Positions 24,240-33,195 are shown, counted from the stretch's first letter. The stretch is DNA of 64,000 nt from an uncultured Pseudodesulfovibrio sp. (GCF_963677845.1 NZ_OY782498.1:3603518-3667517), one strand, 5' to 3'. Numbers and translations are program-made. The notes: generated by a model from the letters alone, not told the origin.

Positions 24240-25794
24240 TGGATTGATCGAATTCTGGCAGTCGTTGCCCGAAGAACTTAAGGTTAAATTGCGCCTCGGG
24301 TTTACCGGGAAAAAGCATTTGCTGGATATTGCCGGATGGTGTTTGCGTTCTGGTAATCCGGCTGTGATACCCATTGCCGTCGATGCCCTTGAAACTGTTG
24401 TTCGCGAAAATTCACTCGACGGACGCATGGCTGCCGAGTTGCTTGCGTTGAATCCGATTAAAGATATTTTGTCATCGGAAGTCGTGGAAAAGCTGACTGT
24501 GGTGGCAAATCATTATCAGGCACCCGGCCCCTCTGATCCTTTTATGAAGCTTCGAGCGAGCCGAGATTTTTCGGTACTCAAAGACTTTATCCGTACTCAG
24601 GTTGCTAAGGATCCGAATAATTTATATTGGCGAGAACAGGCGCTGACTGTTGGTGTTTTTGATTTCGACACTGATTTTTGTGTCGATGTATTAAGTTTTG
24701 ACATTGATTCAGGTGTCGAGGTGGTAATTAAAGACGCATTGTCTCGCGTCCAAGCGTTGTCGTCTCTTGAAAAAACAATTGATACAGATCAACTTTTGAA
24801 TGATTTGGCGAATGCCCCATGGAATATGGGGTTGGCTTTGCGTGGATATGATGTGTTGGCCGGAGTGGCTGAAATGAGGGTGGCTCTGCCGGGTTCTGTC
24901 GCCCTGTTGTTGTATTCGTGGAACAAGGCGGATGAGCTGGATGCAACGTTGGCGTCTCTTTTTGATTCTGATCTGGCTGGTGCATCGCTTTTCGTCTTGG
25001 ATAATGGTTCAACGGATCGAACCGCTGAGGTTCTTGCAGAGTGGGAATCTCGTTTTGTGGCCGAATTTGGTGCTGATCGGTTTACGGTGATTTCGTTGCC
25101 GGTGAATGTGGGAGCTGCGTCGGCGCGGAATTGGTTGCTGCATATGGATGCGGTACAGCAGCATGAATTTGTTTGTTATCTCGACGATGATGTAGAGTTG
25201 TCCAAGGATTGGTTGTCTCGGCTTGGAGCAGCGGTAAAGGTGTACCCGGAGGCAGGTGTTTGGGGATGTAAGGTCGTGGATCATGCCAATGAGTTGCTTA
25301 TCCAAAGTGCGGACAGTCATTTGTTGGCCGAGCCGGATACGGTTGTTGATCTTTCGAGGCTTGCGCCGAATCCGTTTAAACTTTCAGATTTACATATCCA
25401 GACAGTCGATTCCGGTGATTTTGATTTCATGCGCCCTTGTGCGTCTGTGACCGGTTGCTGTCACCTTTTCCGAACCAAAATTCTGCTTGAGTCAGGGGAT
25501 TTTGCGATTCAGCTTTCTCCGTCGCAATATGATGACATGGAGCATGATATCCGTTTGTGCGAGGCTGGATTGTTTCCGGTTTATCAAGGACATCTGGCTG
25601 TGCGGCATAAGAAACGTACGGGGATTGCGTCTCATACCTCAATGCAGGAAGAAGGAAATGCTTTGGGGAATAAATATAAGATGCAAACCATGCACGGGGT
25701 TGAGGAGGTGTGTGCTGCCGCACGGGCTGAACAGGCTGTTTTGGAAGCTGATATTTTGGTGAAATTGAAATTTCTTGAAGAGCATATGAAATAA
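24220..25794 (+). CDS. GT2-family glycosyltransferase with N-terminal extension
   Basis: 524 residues from the ATG at 24220, with GAGGAG upstream inside the previous gene. A helical N-terminal region (about 1-220), not recognised, precedes a GT-A domain: SVALLLYSWNKADELDATLASL, the nucleotide-sugar loop LDNGSTDRTAEVL and the DxD-type metal site YLDDDVELS, then an acceptor segment SPSQYDDMEHDIRLCEAGLFPVY. It works with the fusion enzyme just upstream. A terminator follows within 6 bases. Acceptor and sugar unknown. Confidence 0.9.
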   Translation: MARAITDGLIEFWQSLPEELKVKLRLGFTGKKHLLDIAGWCLRSGNPAVIPIAVDALETVVRENSLDGRMAAELLALNPIKDILSSEVVEKLTVVANHYQAPGPSDPFMKLRASRDFSVLKDFIRTQVAKDPNNLYWREQALTVGVFDFDTDFCVDVLSFDIDSGVEVVIKDALSRVQALSSLEKTIDTDQLLNDLANAPWNMGLALRGYDVLAGVAEMRVALPGSVALLLYSWNKADELDATLASLFDSDLAGASLFVLDNGSTDRTAEVLAEWESRFVAEFGADRFTVISLPVNVGAASARNWLLHMDAVQQHEFVCYLDDDVELSKDWLSRLGAAVKVYPEAGVWGCKVVDHANELLIQSADSHLLAEPDTVVDLSRLAPNPFKLSDLHIQTVDSGDFDFMRPCASVTGCCHLFRTKILLESGDFAIQLSPSQYDDMEHDIRLCEAGLFPVYQGHLAVRHKKRTGIASHTSMQEEGNALGNKYKMQTMHGVEEVCAAARAEQAVLEADILVKLKFLEEHMK

Positions 25795-25799
25795 GGAAG

Positions 25800-25823
25800 G
25801 GCCGCTTTGGAAGCGGCCTTTTT
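25800..25823 (+). terminator. Terminator of the glycosyltransferase operon
   Basis: GGCCGCTT (25800-25807), loop TGG, AAGCGGCC (25811-25818), then T5. Confidence 0.88.
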
Positions 25824-26242
25824 GTTGGGAAGATGTGCCTTTGGCGAGAGTCACTGTTGGGTGCTGAAGCACCCAAGGCTTTCCATGCCCTGCGCGGGCG
25901 GCGGATCTTTTTGGCTGAGCCGCCCCAAAAAGAACCAAAAAAATCGGCTCACTAGTTTGGCCGCCCCCATGATTTGCGGCAAGAATCTGATCCAATCGAG
26001 TCGGCTTCACCCGATTAAAAGCATAAGCCCTTCCTCTCCCTTTCTCCCTCAGTTTAAGATAAATCATCTGACTCCTCTATAAGAGCCGCCTCCTTCGATT
26101 GGTCAGCTTCTAAGCCTCCAATCAAGGGCTGAGTTCGGTCTTCGTCTGGTTGGATAGAAGAAGGAAGAAATCGTCTTCGGAGGGAGAGCGGTGTTGGGGT
26201 GCTGGAGCACCCCAAGGCCCTCTGTGGATAACGAAGAGCCTT
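25824..26242. other. Gene-free repeat-rich region before the tandem array
   Basis: Contains two related hairpins, TTGGGTGC/GCACCCAA near 25858-25878 and TTGGGGTGC/GCACCCCAA near 26193-26214, both followed by AAGG. It also has a copy of a dispersed sequence near 26107-26135 (inverse of 3333-3362) and a C/T-rich stretch around 26022-26052. No coding frame convinces. Confidence 0.5.
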
Positions 26243-27352
26243 AAATCAGAATGGACACCTACACCGAGAAACTCCTTACAACGACGGGCAATTGATAACG
26301 GGCCTTAGAGCCTGTCTCGCGTGGCGAATCGTAGCCCGACCGAGTCTGTGTCACAGACAATCCTGTCGGGCAGTGGGGCCGCGTACAGGCTCTTGGGTCC
26401 GCTATCAGGCTCACACCGAAAAGGCGTTTTTTGCCTCCTTTTTTTCGCCTCAAAAAAAGCAGGTCGCCGTAAAGGCGAAACCTTTTTAATAAAGACTGTT
26501 TGCACCCTCACTGCGAAGCACGCAACGCCCACCAAAAAAAAGAAACTCCTCTTTTCTTTCTTTCTTTCTTTCCCGTTTTTCCCGTCTGGTTGGAAAACAG
26601 ATATTGAAGTTTTAACACTCCAAAGTCATTTGCGTTTATCGAAGAATCCCAAATCAAAAACGAGTGGCTACACCGAGAAACCCCTTACAACGACGAACAA
26701 TTGATAACGGGCCTTAGAGCCTGTCCCGCGCGGCGAAGCGTAGCCCGACCGAGTTTGTGCCACAGACAATCCTGTCGGGCAGTGGAGCCGCGTACAGGCT
26801 CTTAGGACCGCTATCAGGCTCACAACGAGAAGGCGTTTTTTGCCTCCTTTTTTTCGCCTCAAAAAAAGCAGGTCGCCGTAAAGGCGAAACCTTTTTAATA
26901 AAGACTGTTTGCACCTTCACTGCGAAGCACACAACGCCCACCAAAAAAAAGAAACTCCTCTTTTCTTTCTTTCCCGTTTTTTTCGTCTGGTTGGAAAACA
27001 GATGTTGAAGTTTTAACACTCCAAAGTCATTTGCGTTTATTGAAAAATCCCAAATCAAAAACGAGTGGCTACACCGAGAATCCCTCTTACAACGACGGGC
27101 AATTGATAACGGGCCTTAGAGCCTGTCTCGCGTGGCGAATCGTAGCCCGACCGAGTTTGTGCCACAGACAATCCTGTCGGGCAGTGGAGCCGCGTACAGG
27201 CTCTTGGGTCCGCTATCAGGCTCACACCGAAAAGGCGTTTTTTGCCTCCTTTTTTTCGCCTCAAAAAAAGCAGGTCGCCGTAAAGGCGAAACCTTTTTAA
27301 TAAAGACCATTTGCACCTTCACTGCGAAGCACACAACGCCCACCAAAAAAAG
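26243..27352. repeat. Tandem array of three ~400-bp structured repeats
   Basis: Copies at 26243-26650 (about 408 bp), 26651-27051 (401 bp) and 27052-27352 (partial, lacking the last ~100 bp); the first two differ in length mainly by two CTTT units of a microsatellite. Each holds nested inverted repeats: in copy 1 AGAGCCTGT (26307-26315) with ACAGGCTCT (26385-26393), inside it GCCCGAC (26334-26340) with GTCGGGC (26365-26371), and inside that GTCTGTG/CACAGAC (26344-26358). Two plus-strand terminator-like hairpins follow: AGGC/GCCT with T7 (26422-26445) and TCGCC/GGCGA with T5 (26464-26487). Substitutions between copies are scattered and change amino acids in all frames, so the array is unlikely to code for protein. 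Confidence 0.9.
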
Positions 27353-27374
27353 TACCCCTTTTTCCCTTTATCTT

Positions 27375-27410
27375 CATTGCGGTCGCCCGCAACGCCTACC
27401 AAGAAAGTAC
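27375..27410. repeat. Decayed fragment of the same repeat
   Basis: CATTGCGGTCGCCCGCAACG followed by CCTACCAAGAAAGTAC resembles the end of copy 3 (CACTGCGAAGCACACAACGCCCACC with A-run and AGTAC). It suggests a further broken unit between the array and fetB. Confidence 0.4.
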
Positions 27411-27433
27411 ACACTCAAAAAAAGAACTTTACA

Positions 27434-28216
27434 CTATCGAAGAAGAAGTCTCTGCGCAGCAGAAAAGCACCGTCGGCGGACCAACCCCGAGACGATGAGC
27501 GTCCCCAATGAAGTCGACGCAACTAACATCAACATGACCACGATTTGATAACGAATGGCTATGAGTGGATCAGTCCCGGATAAAATCTGACCGGTCATCA
27601 TTCCCGGCAGAGACACGAGCCCTACGGCCATAAGCGAATTGATGGATGGGATCATTCCCGCCTTGATCGCGTTGCGCAGGATGTCCTGCGAGGCTTCGCG
27701 ATAATCCGCGCCAAGTGCGAGTTTCATTTCCACCTCTTCCCGTCGAGCTTTGAGGTCCGAGAAGAGCCGATCCAGACAAATGGAAATTGCGGTCATGGAA
27801 TTCCCGACAATCATACCTGCCAGCGGGATGAAATATTGGGGCGTCCACCATGGTTTGGCCCCGACAATCACGCCGGTAACGAGCATGGTGACGAGTGAAT
27901 AGGTAACGATCATGGAGAGAAATGTCGGGATGACAAAGGGGATGGTTTTTTCAGACACACGGCCACGTATGATATGCACAGCCGCAGTGACCATGCCTGT
28001 AAACATGAGCAGCACGAGCCAGCTTATATTTGCACCGAAAACGAATTTGAGGACGTAGCCCATGAGAAAAAGCTGAGCAAATGTTCGGATGGTGCCGATG
28101 AAGAGATCACGCCCAAGGCCGAGATTATATTTGAAGGACGTGACGCCTGCCAACAGCACGAATCCGAGACAGAGGGAGAGTTGAAGCGGACCTATTTCAA
28201 TGATGGATTGGGTCAT
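27434..28216 (-). CDS. fetB: FetB-like ABC permease (UPF0014)
   Basis: 260 residues with about seven hydrophobic segments. The UPF0014/FetB core is clear: KYNLGLGRDLFIGTIRTFAQL, MIVGNSMTAISICLDRL and the coupling region EVEMKLALGADYREA. In E. coli FetAB exports iron and protects from peroxide; the same role is inferred. The start overlaps the end of the ATPase gene by 4 bases. The gene ends right beside the tandem-repeat region and no clear terminator lies downstream. Confidence 0.9.
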   Translation of the reverse strand: MTQSIIEIGPLQLSLCLGFVLLAGVTSFKYNLGLGRDLFIGTIRTFAQLFLMGYVLKFVFGANISWLVLLMFTGMVTAAVHIIRGRVSEKTIPFVIPTFLSMIVTYSLVTMLVTGVIVGAKPWWTPQYFIPLAGMIVGNSMTAISICLDRLFSDLKARREEVEMKLALGADYREASQDILRNAIKAGMIPSINSLMAVGLVSLPGMMTGQILSGTDPLIAIRYQIVVMLMLVASTSLGTLIVSGLVRRRCFSAAQRLLLR

Positions 28217-28866
28217 TGCGCCACCAGCCCTTTGTCGAGAATAGAGACGATTTGATTAACGCCTTCCGGTGTTTTTTCAGAGTGGGAAATCATGATGACC
28301 GTGATTCCCTGACGACTGAGTTCCATTGTTTTTTTGAGCACGACTTCTGCGCTTTCCGGGTCAAGCGAAGCAGTGGGTTCGTCCAGCAAAATGACTTCAG
28401 GGTGGAGTAACAGGCTGCGAATGAGACATATTCGTTGTGATTGCCCCACGGACAACCTGTCCGCTTCGCTGTCCAACGTTAGCCCTGTGAGCAGAAATGA
28501 ATCCAAGTACCCGGTTAGTTCCAGATCCGCAGGAGGGGTGACGTCTTTATTGGCATGGAAGGAAAAGGGAAGCAGTAGGTTGTCTCGTACGGTTCCGGGA
28601 AGCAGGGTGGGCATTTGTTGAACGTATGCCACGCACCGTCGCAGGGATGCCGGAGCAATGTCAGTGATGTCACATTCCTTATAGTGAATGCTGCCGGACT
28701 GGATTTCTTCCAACCGGCAGAGCAGGCGGAGCAGCGTGGACTTCCCTGAACCGGATGGCCCTCGTACGAGATAATACGCCCCTTGCTCGAAAGTCAGATT
28801 GGCATCGTGCAAAATGGCTGGGCCATTCGGGTATGAAAAGGATACGGATTCAAGAGTTAAACACAT
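28213..28866 (-). CDS. fetA: FetA-like ABC ATPase
   Basis: 217 residues, one nucleotide-binding domain: Walker A GPSGSGKST, Q-loop YVQQMPTLLPGTVRDNLLLP, signature LSVGQSQRI, Walker B VILLDEPTASLD, H-loop ISHSE. The signature has V in place of the second G of LSGGQ, a variation seen in FetA-type proteins. It energises the FetB permease encoded next. It begins 3 bases after the TPR gene stop, so the three genes are one unit. Confidence 0.9.
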   Translation of the reverse strand: MCLTLESVSFSYPNGPAILHDANLTFEQGAYYLVRGPSGSGKSTLLRLLCRLEEIQSGSIHYKECDITDIAPASLRRCVAYVQQMPTLLPGTVRDNLLLPFSFHANKDVTPPADLELTGYLDSFLLTGLTLDSEADRLSVGQSQRICLIRSLLLHPEVILLDEPTASLDPESAEVVLKKTMELSRQGITVIMISHSEKTPEGVNQIVSILDKGLVAQ

Positions 28867-28869
28867 GCG

Positions 28870-29673
28870 TTATTCTTCTTTATTGATATATGCCAAAAAT
28901 TTGTTGGCTTCTTCGAAAGAAGGATTCAGTTCAAGAGCCTTGGTCAGGTTCGCTTGGCATTCGTCCTTTTCACCTTGTTCAAAATAGGCGCGGGCGATGT
29001 TGTAGTAGAGGTTTTCGTCGTTTTCAGTGATTTCAAGAGCGCGGGAGTAATATTCAACGGCCTGATCAAGCAGCTTGGATTTGCGTAGGTTGATGCCGAA
29101 TTCGTTAAACAGGTGCTTGTGCTCGGGGGCAAATGCTGCGTCCAGACCGACTACCCGTTCGAAGATATCTCCCGCTTTTTCCGTCTCCCCTCGCTCCATA
29201 TAGGTCAGGCCGAGGCCGAAATTAGCGCGGACGTTTTGCTCGTCGAAGTTGAGCGTGGCTTCATACTCAAATTGAGCTGAGTAGAGTGCCCCTTGTTCGC
29301 GTTGATTTTCAGCGCGTTTCAAGGTGGAGTCCATTTCCTGCATTCTCGGATAGACTTCTGCCTGATAGTACTCCAATTCCGGATTGAATTTTTCCAGAAA
29401 ATCGGGCAGCGCAAAGGCTTCTTTGGGGCCGGATGGGATGTTGTTATTGTTCAGAGGTTGGACCATGACCACCCGCCCATTCTCGTCTGGGTCAGCTTCT
29501 TCGGCAAACCAGTATGACTTCTGGATAGCCTTACGGGAGGTGGTGCCGGTGCCGACCCGGTTGACAGATTGAGAAGAAAATACTCCGAAGATTTTTTCGA
29601 GTTCCACATCTTCGGGAATAGTGACGGTCTCCATGGGTTCATCCGGGGCGACCTTGTTTTTATCTTGACTCAC
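28870..29673 (-). CDS. TPR-repeat protein upstream of fetAB
   Basis: 267 residues, soluble. The N-terminal ~100 residues are unassigned (FGVFSSQSVNRVGTGTTSRKAIQKSYWF is a distinctive segment). The C-terminal half has about four tetratricopeptide repeats (GALYSAQFEYEATLNFDEQN, GETEKAGDIFERVVGLD, LLDQAVEYYSRALEITEND, GEKDECQANLTKALELNPS), the usual protein-interaction scaffold. It is the first gene of the fetAB unit, but nothing in it points to iron. Confidence 0.88.
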   Translation of the reverse strand: MSQDKNKVAPDEPMETVTIPEDVELEKIFGVFSSQSVNRVGTGTTSRKAIQKSYWFAEEADPDENGRVVMVQPLNNNNIPSGPKEAFALPDFLEKFNPELEYYQAEVYPRMQEMDSTLKRAENQREQGALYSAQFEYEATLNFDEQNVRANFGLGLTYMERGETEKAGDIFERVVGLDAAFAPEHKHLFNEFGINLRKSKLLDQAVEYYSRALEITENDENLYYNIARAYFEQGEKDECQANLTKALELNPSFEEANKFLAYINKEE

Positions 29674-30071
29674 GACATGTCCTTGATTGGTTTCAATTCA
29701 TTATGTGTGAACAAAAATTACACGGCAGTGCCATGAATGGCAACTGGCAGGGGTGTCGATTGAACGACAAAATAACACGTTCACAGGATGCGTGCATCAG
29801 AGCAATGGCCGTGTGTATTGATGCAAAAGTTTAAGCCTTTATTCGATGCGGAGGACATACGTTTCCGACGAACATTCGTTTGATTGGATACGAGAAAAAA
29901 AGATGTATCCAATGTAAAAAGATGACCATTTTCTCCCACCCCCTCCAAGGTGACAATCCGGTTTGTTTCGGGTAAACGCAAAGACGGCGAATTACTGTCT
30001 TCTGGATCGAATGATTCCAGAAGATTTTATATAATGTAGATAATTGTTGATGTTTCAAGGAGACTCCACTG
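29674..30071. other. Intergenic region between the TPR gene and the first XRE-cupin gene
   Basis: 398 bases without a convincing gene; two minus-strand frames of 66 and 85 codons overlap here but lack family features. The right end carries a candidate promoter/operator described separately. The left end should carry the promoter of the TPR-fetAB unit. Confidence 0.5.
29998..30035 (+). promoter_or_regulatory. Candidate promoter with overlapping operator for the XRE-cupin gene
   Basis: TATAAT at 30030-30035 is 37 bases before the start codon. A perfect 9-bp inverted repeat TCTTCTGGA (29998-30006) / TCCAGAAGA (30016-30024) with a 9-nt centre sits where the -35 box would be. Such a position suits autoregulation by the helix-turn-helix protein encoded downstream. 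Confidence 0.45.
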
Positions 30072-30632
30072 ATGGACAATGTCGGCAAAAGGATTCAGTC
30101 CTACCGAGAAAAACAGAATCTGACCATTGAGGATTTGGCCAATCGAACCACTTTGAGCGAAGATTTCATTCGCGCCGTTGAAGAAGAGGACATGTACCCT
30201 TCACTACAGCCGCTTGTGAAATTGGCACGTGCACTGGGTGTGCGGCTTGGTACTTTTATGGATGATCATGTGTCCCGCGATCCGTTGATCACTCGCCTTG
30301 GGGAACGTACGGAAGAACTGGTTATGCATCCCGCCGGGAAGGAACCAGGATTGAAGTTCCATTCCCTTGGCAAGGGAAAGACTGACCGTCATATGGAACC
30401 ATTTTTTATTGAATTGATGCCCGAATCCGCCAAGGACGATCATCTTTCTTCGCATGAGGGAGAAGAATTCATCATCGTTCAATCCGGTAAGGTGCGCATC
30501 AAATATGGCCAGGAAGAAACCATCCTTGAAAAAGGGGACTCTACTTATTTCAATTCCGTAGTACCGCACAATGTGGCGTGTGCCGGTGACGAAATGGCCG
30601 AAATCTATGCTGTCCTTTACTTCCCCGAATAG
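30072..30632 (+). CDS. XRE-family regulator with cupin sensor domain, copy 1
   Basis: 186 residues. N-terminal HTH_3 domain (about 8-62: IQSYREKQNLTIEDLANRT and SLQPLVKLARALGVRLG) and C-terminal cupin_2 domain (about 110-180: HEGEEFIIVQSGKVRIKYG, EKGDSTYFNSVVPHNV). Metal-type cupin ligands (H, E, H) are present. Ribosome-binding site AAGGAG at 10 bases. Its stop codon is followed by GGGAGG of the acyl-CoA ligase gene, so the two are co-transcribed. It probably senses a small carboxylate or acyl compound and controls the ligase; the ligand is not known. Confidence 0.92.
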   Translation: MDNVGKRIQSYREKQNLTIEDLANRTTLSEDFIRAVEEEDMYPSLQPLVKLARALGVRLGTFMDDHVSRDPLITRLGERTEELVMHPAGKEPGLKFHSLGKGKTDRHMEPFFIELMPESAKDDHLSSHEGEEFIIVQSGKVRIKYGQEETILEKGDSTYFNSVVPHNVACAGDEMAEIYAVLYFPE

Positions 30633-30642
30633 GGAGGCCGTC

Positions 30643-32283
30643 ATGACAGCACTTCGCGAAATAACCCTCGGACAACTTTTGGACGAGGCGGTTGAAAAGT
30701 GGCCTGATCAGGATGCCGTGGTCTATGTGGACCGTGATTTTCATCTGACGTATGCGGAATTCGGCGACTTGGTAGACACCATTGCCAAAGGCCTCATGGG
30801 GTTGGGTGTACAAAAGGGTGAAAAGGTCGCTATCTGGGCGAACAACGTACCCTATTGGGTCGCCCTGCAGTTTGCCACGGCCAAGATCGGAGCAATTCTG
30901 CTTACGGTAAACACCCATTATCGTTCACACGAGCTTAAATATCTGCTTGAACACTCCGAGGCAGAAAACCTGTTCATCATCGGTGAATATCGGGGGCATG
31001 ATTATCTCGCCTCGGTGTATGAGCAGGTGCCGGAACTGAAATCGCAGGAGCGTGGGCAGCTTCATACCAATACGTTCCCTCATCTTAAGCGTGTGTTCTA
31101 TCTTGGGCACGAGAAGCATCGCGGCATGTATTCCATTCCTGAATTGCAGGCCATGTCCGCCATGGTTTCCGATCAGGATTACAAGGCCCGTCAGGCTGAG
31201 CTTGATGCCCATGATGTCGTTAATATGCAGTACACCTCCGGGACCACGGGGTTCCCCAAGGGAGTGCAGCTGTCTCATTACAACATTGCCAACAACGGCT
31301 ACTGGATCGGAAAGAATCAGAACTTCCAGCCGGGTGATCGGCTTGCTCTGACCGTGCCGCTCTTTCACTGTTTTGGCTGTGTGCTTGGTGTCCTTGCCTG
31401 CGTTAACCATGGTGTGGCCATGATCATTCTTGAGGACTTCGTGCCTACAGATGTCATGCTCGCTATTGATCAGGAAAAATGTACTGCGGTATACGGTGTG
31501 CCCACCATGTTTATCGCCATGCTCGATCATGCCATGTTTGATCGTTTCGATTATTCCTCCCTGCGTACCGGCATTATGGCTGGTTCGCCGTGTCCGGTGG
31601 AAGTCATGAAGCGGGTCATGGACAAGATGAACATGAAGGAAATTACCATCTGTTATGGCCTTACCGAGGCCAGTCCGGTCATGAGTCAGACCACCATCGG
31701 CGACACCATTGAGCATATGACAGAGACCGTTGGTCCGGCCATGCCTGAAGTGGAGATTCGCATTACTGACCCCGAAACGGGTGAAAAATGTGCTTCCGGT
31801 GTTCAGGGTGAGGTTTGCTGTCGTGGCTACAATGTCATGAAGGGCTACTATAATAACGAGAAAGCCACGGTTGCCGCTATTGATACAGACGGTTGGCTGC
31901 ACTCCGGCGATCTCGGTGTTATGGATGACGACGGCTACCTGTCTATTACGGGCCGTCTTAAGGACATGATTATTCGTGGTGGCGAGAATATCTATCCCCG
32001 TGAAATCGAGGAGTTCCTTTATACCATGGAAGGCATTCTCGATGTGCAGGTGGCTGGTGTTCCCAGCGAAAAATTTGGTGAGCAGGTCGGAGCTTTCGTT
32101 ATTCTCAAGGAAAACGTTGAGCTCGAACCTGAAGATGTTATCGACTATTGTCGTGGCAAGATCGCTCGCTACAAGATTCCGAAATACGTTACATTCATGA
32201 CTGAATATCCCATGACTGCATCCGGGAAAATTCAGAAATATAAATTGCGCGATCACGCAGCCACCCTGTGGCCAGACGCGTAG
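30643..32283 (+). CDS. AMP-forming acyl-CoA ligase, FadD/COG0318-like
   Basis: 546 residues from the ATG at 30643 with GGGAGG upstream. Adenylate-forming enzyme that makes an acyl-AMP and then an acyl-CoA. Motifs: P-loop YTSGTTGFPKG, YGLTEASPVM (A5), hinge/A8 TGRLKDMIIRGGENIYP and catalytic lysine region TASGKIQKYKL (A10). Organisation is that of medium- to long-chain fatty acyl-CoA synthetases. Paired with the XRE-cupin regulator just upstream, and followed 270 bases on by a second, different pair. The acid used cannot be read from sequence. Confidence 0.93.
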   Translation: MTALREITLGQLLDEAVEKWPDQDAVVYVDRDFHLTYAEFGDLVDTIAKGLMGLGVQKGEKVAIWANNVPYWVALQFATAKIGAILLTVNTHYRSHELKYLLEHSEAENLFIIGEYRGHDYLASVYEQVPELKSQERGQLHTNTFPHLKRVFYLGHEKHRGMYSIPELQAMSAMVSDQDYKARQAELDAHDVVNMQYTSGTTGFPKGVQLSHYNIANNGYWIGKNQNFQPGDRLALTVPLFHCFGCVLGVLACVNHGVAMIILEDFVPTDVMLAIDQEKCTAVYGVPTMFIAMLDHAMFDRFDYSSLRTGIMAGSPCPVEVMKRVMDKMNMKEITICYGLTEASPVMSQTTIGDTIEHMTETVGPAMPEVEIRITDPETGEKCASGVQGEVCCRGYNVMKGYYNNEKATVAAIDTDGWLHSGDLGVMDDDGYLSITGRLKDMIIRGGENIYPREIEEFLYTMEGILDVQVAGVPSEKFGEQVGAFVILKENVELEPEDVIDYCRGKIARYKIPKYVTFMTEYPMTASGKIQKYKLRDHAATLWPDA

Positions 32284-32298
32284 AATAAAGATGAAGAC

Positions 32299-32330
32299 TG
32301 GGGGAAACCTTTTGAAAGAGGTTTCCCCCA
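32299..32330 (+). terminator. Hairpin after the first acyl-CoA ligase
   Basis: TGGGGGAAACC (32299-32309) with GGTTTCCCCCA (32320-32330). No good T-run follows, so it may be part of the repeat element next to it and not a true terminator. Confidence 0.45.
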
Positions 32331-32469
32331 AACCCTCATCAAGAACTTTCAGACGCGCCGTCAGAAAGCTTAATGGGGGATATAAAGACACGTTGGCGGC
32401 GTGTCGGTGGCAAGCAAAGGGGAAAATGTTGCTTGTCAGGAAGAATCCTCCACCCCGTCGGGGTGGCGA

Positions 32470-32531
32470 TAAAAAGTTTTGGAGGATTCTCAAGGAACCT
32501 TTTTTAAAAGGTTCCTTGAGCCGCCGGAGGC
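32470..32531. repeat. Dispersed intergenic element, copy 2
   Basis: ATAAAAAGTTTTGGAGGATTC, then a perfect 13-bp hairpin CAAGGAACCTTTT (32491-32503) / AAAAGGTTCCTTG (32506-32518), then AGCCGCCGGAGGC. Same order as 10594-10655. A hairpin CACCCCG/CGGGGTG lies just upstream. It separates the two XRE-cupin/ligase pairs. Confidence 0.75.
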
Positions 32532-32551
32532 ACTTCTTACAGGAGGTATAT

Positions 32552-33100
32552 ATGGAACAGTACAAGGAAATTGCGCCCCGTTTAGTGGGATTGCGAGAAG
32601 GAATCGGCTGGACCGTTGCTGAGATGGCAGATCTTTTGGGGCTGCCGGAAGACAAAGTTGCCGGATATGAATCCGGGACAGTCGAGATTCCGGTGGGGTA
32701 TATGTTGGATGTTTCCCGACTGTGTCGAGTCGATCTGACCACGCTCATTTCCGGGCGGGAACCCCATCTGAAATCGTATTCCGTCGTCCGTAAAGATGAA
32801 GGGTACGCTGTGGATCGTCGCAAGGATTATGATTATAAATCCTTGGGGTACAAGTTCGCCGGACGCGAAATGGAACCATTTTTGATCACAGTACCGCCCA
32901 AGCCCGAAGAAGAAATGGTCGAAACTGCACACCGTGGACAGGAATTTATGTACGTCCTTGAAGGGCGTCTTGAGGTCCGTCTTGGTGGTGAGGCAATTGT
33001 TGTTGAGCCGGGTGATTCTCTGTATTTCAGCTCCGAAACTCCCCATGCCTTGCGTGGTATGGATGGTAAAGAAGTAAAATTCCTTGATGTGATTCTGTAG
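32552..33100 (+). CDS. XRE-family regulator with cupin sensor domain, copy 2
   Basis: 182 residues from the ATG at 32552 (AGGAGG five bases upstream); a longer frame would run through a dispersed repeat and is rejected. HTH domain about 6-62 (LVGLREGIGWTVAEMADLLG, PVGYMLDVSRLCRVDLTTL), cupin about 105-180 (HRGQEFMYVLEGRLEVRLGG, EPGDSLYFSSETPHAL). Paralogous to the protein at 30072 in architecture and in the segment before the cupin (GREMEPF compared with DRHMEPF). It lies upstream of another acyl-CoA ligase. Confidence 0.92.
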   Translation: MEQYKEIAPRLVGLREGIGWTVAEMADLLGLPEDKVAGYESGTVEIPVGYMLDVSRLCRVDLTTLISGREPHLKSYSVVRKDEGYAVDRRKDYDYKSLGYKFAGREMEPFLITVPPKPEEEMVETAHRGQEFMYVLEGRLEVRLGGEAIVVEPGDSLYFSSETPHALRGMDGKEVKFLDVIL

Positions 33101-33195
33101 GGTTGGCCGATTTATCGGTCCGCCCGGAACAAGGTATGTAATTTTTTATGTGCGAAAAAACGCAAAATTGATTCAGAATCACGGAGTTATTTATC

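Noticed and set aside
26243-27352. Several 60-140-codon frames on both strands inside the tandem repeat
   Set aside because: The copies differ by substitutions that change amino acids in every frame and there are no ribosome-binding sites. The conserved part is inverted repeats.
26243-27352. CRISPR array
   Set aside because: Units are ~400 bp and contiguous, without short repeats separated by unique spacers, and no cas genes are near.
26243-27352. Insertion sequence or transposon remnant
   Set aside because: No transposase frame, no terminal inverted repeats with target duplications were seen; only internal nested palindromes.
30925-32823. 632-codon minus-strand open frame opposite the first acyl-CoA ligase and second regulator
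   Set aside because: It lies fully antisense to clear genes, crosses a terminator-like hairpin and repeat, and has no recognisable domain. It is a codon-bias shadow.
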